Source: Dyadobacter luteus (GTDB taxonomy: Bacteria > Bacteroidota > Bacteroidia > Cytophagales > Spirosomataceae). Taken from it: DNA of 32,720 nucleotides. Position numbers and translations under genes: made by a program. The stretch spans positions 1 to 32,720 of the forward strand of contig NZ_QNUL01000043.1 in assembly GCF_003383615.1 (NCBI RefSeq), read 5' to 3'. The notes under the pieces are model-generated. The model saw only the letters and a list, made by a program, of their open reading frames with translations, had not been told where the DNA came from and searched no databases. Shown here piece after piece: positions 31,427 through 32,720 of the stretch. Numbering within the stretch: the stretch's first letter is position 1; each line of letters begins with the position of its first letter.

Positions 31427-32593
31427 ATGCGAGAAATACAAGACAACCGCCGGGATTTTATCAGGAACTCGGTGAGCACGGCAGCAGGTTTACTGATGCT
31501 TCCACTGATAAACAATGAAGTTAAGGCATCAGATTATACGATCATAAAAGATGAGCCTGCTATGACTCCTGTAGAGCCTGGTCGTATCAAATTTTCTGTA
31601 ATAGGCATTAATCATAATCACATATATGGCCAGGTTGAGGCAGTAGTAAGAGGTGGGGGAGAGCTGGTTTCGTTTTATGCCAAAGAACAGGATCTGGCAA
31701 GTGCCTTTGCCAAACGTTATCCGCAAGCCAAACAGGCTGCAAGTGAAAAGGAGATACTGGATGATAAATCGGTACAGCTTGTATTGAGCTCAATTATTCC
31801 TGACGAACGCGCACCACTGGGAATCCGCGTGATGAAAAGCGGAAAGGATTATATGTCCGACAAACCGGGCATTACTTCTCTGGAGCAACTGGCTCAGGTG
31901 AGAAAGGTACAGAAAGAGACCAAGCGTATATACAGCATTATGTATAGCGAAAGATTAGAGAATAAATCAACTGTGAAGGCGGGTGAGCTTGTGAAATCAG
32001 GAGCAATCGGGAAGGTAATCCAAACAATCGGTTTGGGACCACACCGTATTTCGGCTAATTCCCGTCCCGAATGGTTCTTTGATAAAAAGCGATTTGGGGG
32101 TATTATTTGCGATATCGCATCGCACCAGTTTGACCAGTTTCTGTTTTTTACCGGTTCAACAAAGGCTGAGATTGTGGCTTCACAGGTAGGAAATGTCAAT
32201 CACCCGCAGTACCCCAACTTTGAAGATTTCGGTGATACGATGCTAAGAGGGGATGGCGGTACCGGATATATCAGGGTGGATTGGTTTACGCCGGACGGGC
32301 TGAAGAGCTGGGGTGATGGCCGACTGACCATTCTGGGTACGGAAGGATTCATCGAACTACGTAAAAATGTGGATATTGCTGGTCGTGATGGAGGAAACCA
32401 TTTGTTTCTGGTAAACGGAAAAGAAACACAATATATAGACTGTAGCAAAACAGAGTTGCCCTATGGTCGGCAGTTGGTGGATGACGTGATAAACCGAACA
32501 GAAACGGCAATGTCGCAGGAGCATTGTTTCCTGGCTACAGAACTGGCACTTAAAGCGCAGAAAAGTGCGCAGAATGTGAAAAATATCAAGTAG
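31427..32593 (+). CDS. Tat-exported Gfo/Idh/MocA family oxidoreductase
   Basis: A 388-residue NAD(P)-dependent sugar oxidoreductase with a twin-arginine signal: NRRDFIRNSVSTAAGLLMLP at 7-26, so it is folded with cofactor and exported to the periplasm. The start was set at ATG 31427, because the longer frame from TTG 31373 begins inside the -7 box and hides the Tat motif. The Rossmann part has IKFSVIGINHNHIYGQVEAVV, and YMSDKPGITSLEQL carries the catalytic-type Lys (DKP instead of EKP). The substrate domain has FGGIICDIASHQFDQFLFFTG with the conserved Asp and His. Relatives oxidise sugars at C3 or act as glucose-fructose oxidoreductase. It shares a divergent control region with the cytochrome gene and is followed by a terminator. 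Confidence 0.92.
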   Translation: MREIQDNRRDFIRNSVSTAAGLLMLPLINNEVKASDYTIIKDEPAMTPVEPGRIKFSVIGINHNHIYGQVEAVVRGGGELVSFYAKEQDLASAFAKRYPQAKQAASEKEILDDKSVQLVLSSIIPDERAPLGIRVMKSGKDYMSDKPGITSLEQLAQVRKVQKETKRIYSIMYSERLENKSTVKAGELVKSGAIGKVIQTIGLGPHRISANSRPEWFFDKKRFGGIICDIASHQFDQFLFFTGSTKAEIVASQVGNVNHPQYPNFEDFGDTMLRGDGGTGYIRVDWFTPDGLKSWGDGRLTILGTEGFIELRKNVDIAGRDGGNHLFLVNGKETQYIDCSKTELPYGRQLVDDVINRTETAMSQEHCFLATELALKAQKSAQNVKNIK

Positions 32594-32611
32594 AAATTCA
32601 CAAAGGTTTAC

Positions 32612-32643
32612 AAGGCTCCGGGTATCTTATCCGGGGCTTTTTT
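32612..32643 (+). terminator. Rho-independent terminator of the Gfo/Idh gene
   Basis: AAGGCTCCGG (32612-32621) pairs with CCGGGGCTTT (32631-32640) with two G-U pairs and a 9-base loop; the T-run ends at 32643. It starts 18 bases after the stop and is immediately followed by the intron start. Confidence 0.88.
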
Positions 32644-32720
32644 GTGTGTGTCAGGCATGTTCTATATCTATAGGGTGCAAGTCCCGAACGAGAGTTGCAG
32701 TACTTATCGTTAGCTGATGG
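32644..32720 (+). ncRNA. Group II intron, 5' end (domain I), probably group IIC
   Basis: The last 77 bases begin GTGTG, the group II 5' consensus (GUGYG), directly after the terminator T-run. GGCATG (32654-32659), TCTATAGGGTGCAAGTCCCG (about 32668-32687), AAC, AG..GCAGTA and GTTAGC appear in the same order as in the start of the Oceanobacillus iheyensis group IIC intron as I remember it. Insertion just behind a terminator hairpin is the known target preference of group IIC introns. GTGTG also occurs in phase at 32646, so the exact splice site could be two bases later. The rest of the intron, including any reverse transcriptase, lies outside the window. Confidence 0.8.

Noticed and set aside
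1..32720. CRISPR arrays, tRNA or rRNA genes, IS elements, prophage
   Set aside because: No regularly spaced repeats, tRNA-like folds, transposase or phage proteins were recognised by eye; the only mobile-element sequence seen is the intron at the ends.

Overview
The window looks like ordinary chromosome from a Bacteroidota bacterium of the order Cytophagales, close in style to Dyadobacter and relatives. This placement is inferred from a type IX secretion sorting domain, promoters of the TTTG / TAnnTTTG type, weak Shine-Dalgarno signals, a RuvC with the Bacteroidota-style C-terminal tail, and the mix of genes. No rRNA, tRNA, CRISPR array or phage gene was seen. Both extreme ends are pieces of a group II intron in the + orientation: bases 1-77 are the 3' end (end of domain V plus domain VI with its bulged branch-point A), and bases 32644-32720 are the 5' end (start of domain I) sitting directly behind a rho-independent terminator. 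Both pieces are 77 bases long, which suggests the window is a whole assembly contig cut at copies of a repeated intron.

Region by region. 77-2237 (-): a two-gene unit of a membrane glycosyltransferase and a YbhN/LPG-synthase-like membrane protein, whose start overlaps the divergent ruvC start in a CATG. 2236-2832 (+): ruvC with terminator. 3048-7785 (+): a tripartite drug-efflux operon (TetR regulator, TolC-type outer-membrane channel, EmrA/HlyD adaptor, 14-TM EmrB/QacA pump) behind a promoter whose -33 box lies in a palindromic operator. 7782-9798 (-): a DUF819 membrane protein and an atypical SDR, separated by a terminator. 9960-12035 (+): a DinB-type protein and an orphan membrane histidine kinase. 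12022-14376 (-): a large MscS/MscK-type mechanosensitive channel. 14671-17301: a small secreted Thr/Pro-rich protein converging on a T9SS-secreted repeat protein. 17302-17771: a gene-free stretch with clear palindromes. 17772-19194: a second, degenerate DinB-like protein, a second small secreted basic protein and rpiB. 19287-23468 (+): a lipoprotein acid phosphatase followed at 9 bases by a SNF2-type helicase. 23483-26617 (-): a multi-PAS hybrid histidine kinase. 26827-32593: a ThuA-domain lipoprotein with a ModE-like regulator, a large beta-propeller/HEAT/cytochrome c protein and a divergent Tat-exported Gfo/Idh/MocA oxidoreductase.

The most interesting functional set is the last one. The cytochrome c protein and the Gfo/Idh oxidoreductase diverge from a 361-base intergenic region with two near-identical LacI-type operators (14-mers, 12 of 14 bases equal). 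With the ThuA lipoprotein this suggests a sugar-controlled periplasmic sugar-oxidation module; the function is inference, the operators and domain layouts are visible. The intron ends, the TetR operator region and several family members that have lost catalytic or metal-binding residues (SDR, second DinB, the extra receiver domain of the hybrid kinase, the SWIM finger of the helicase) are the other points worth checking.
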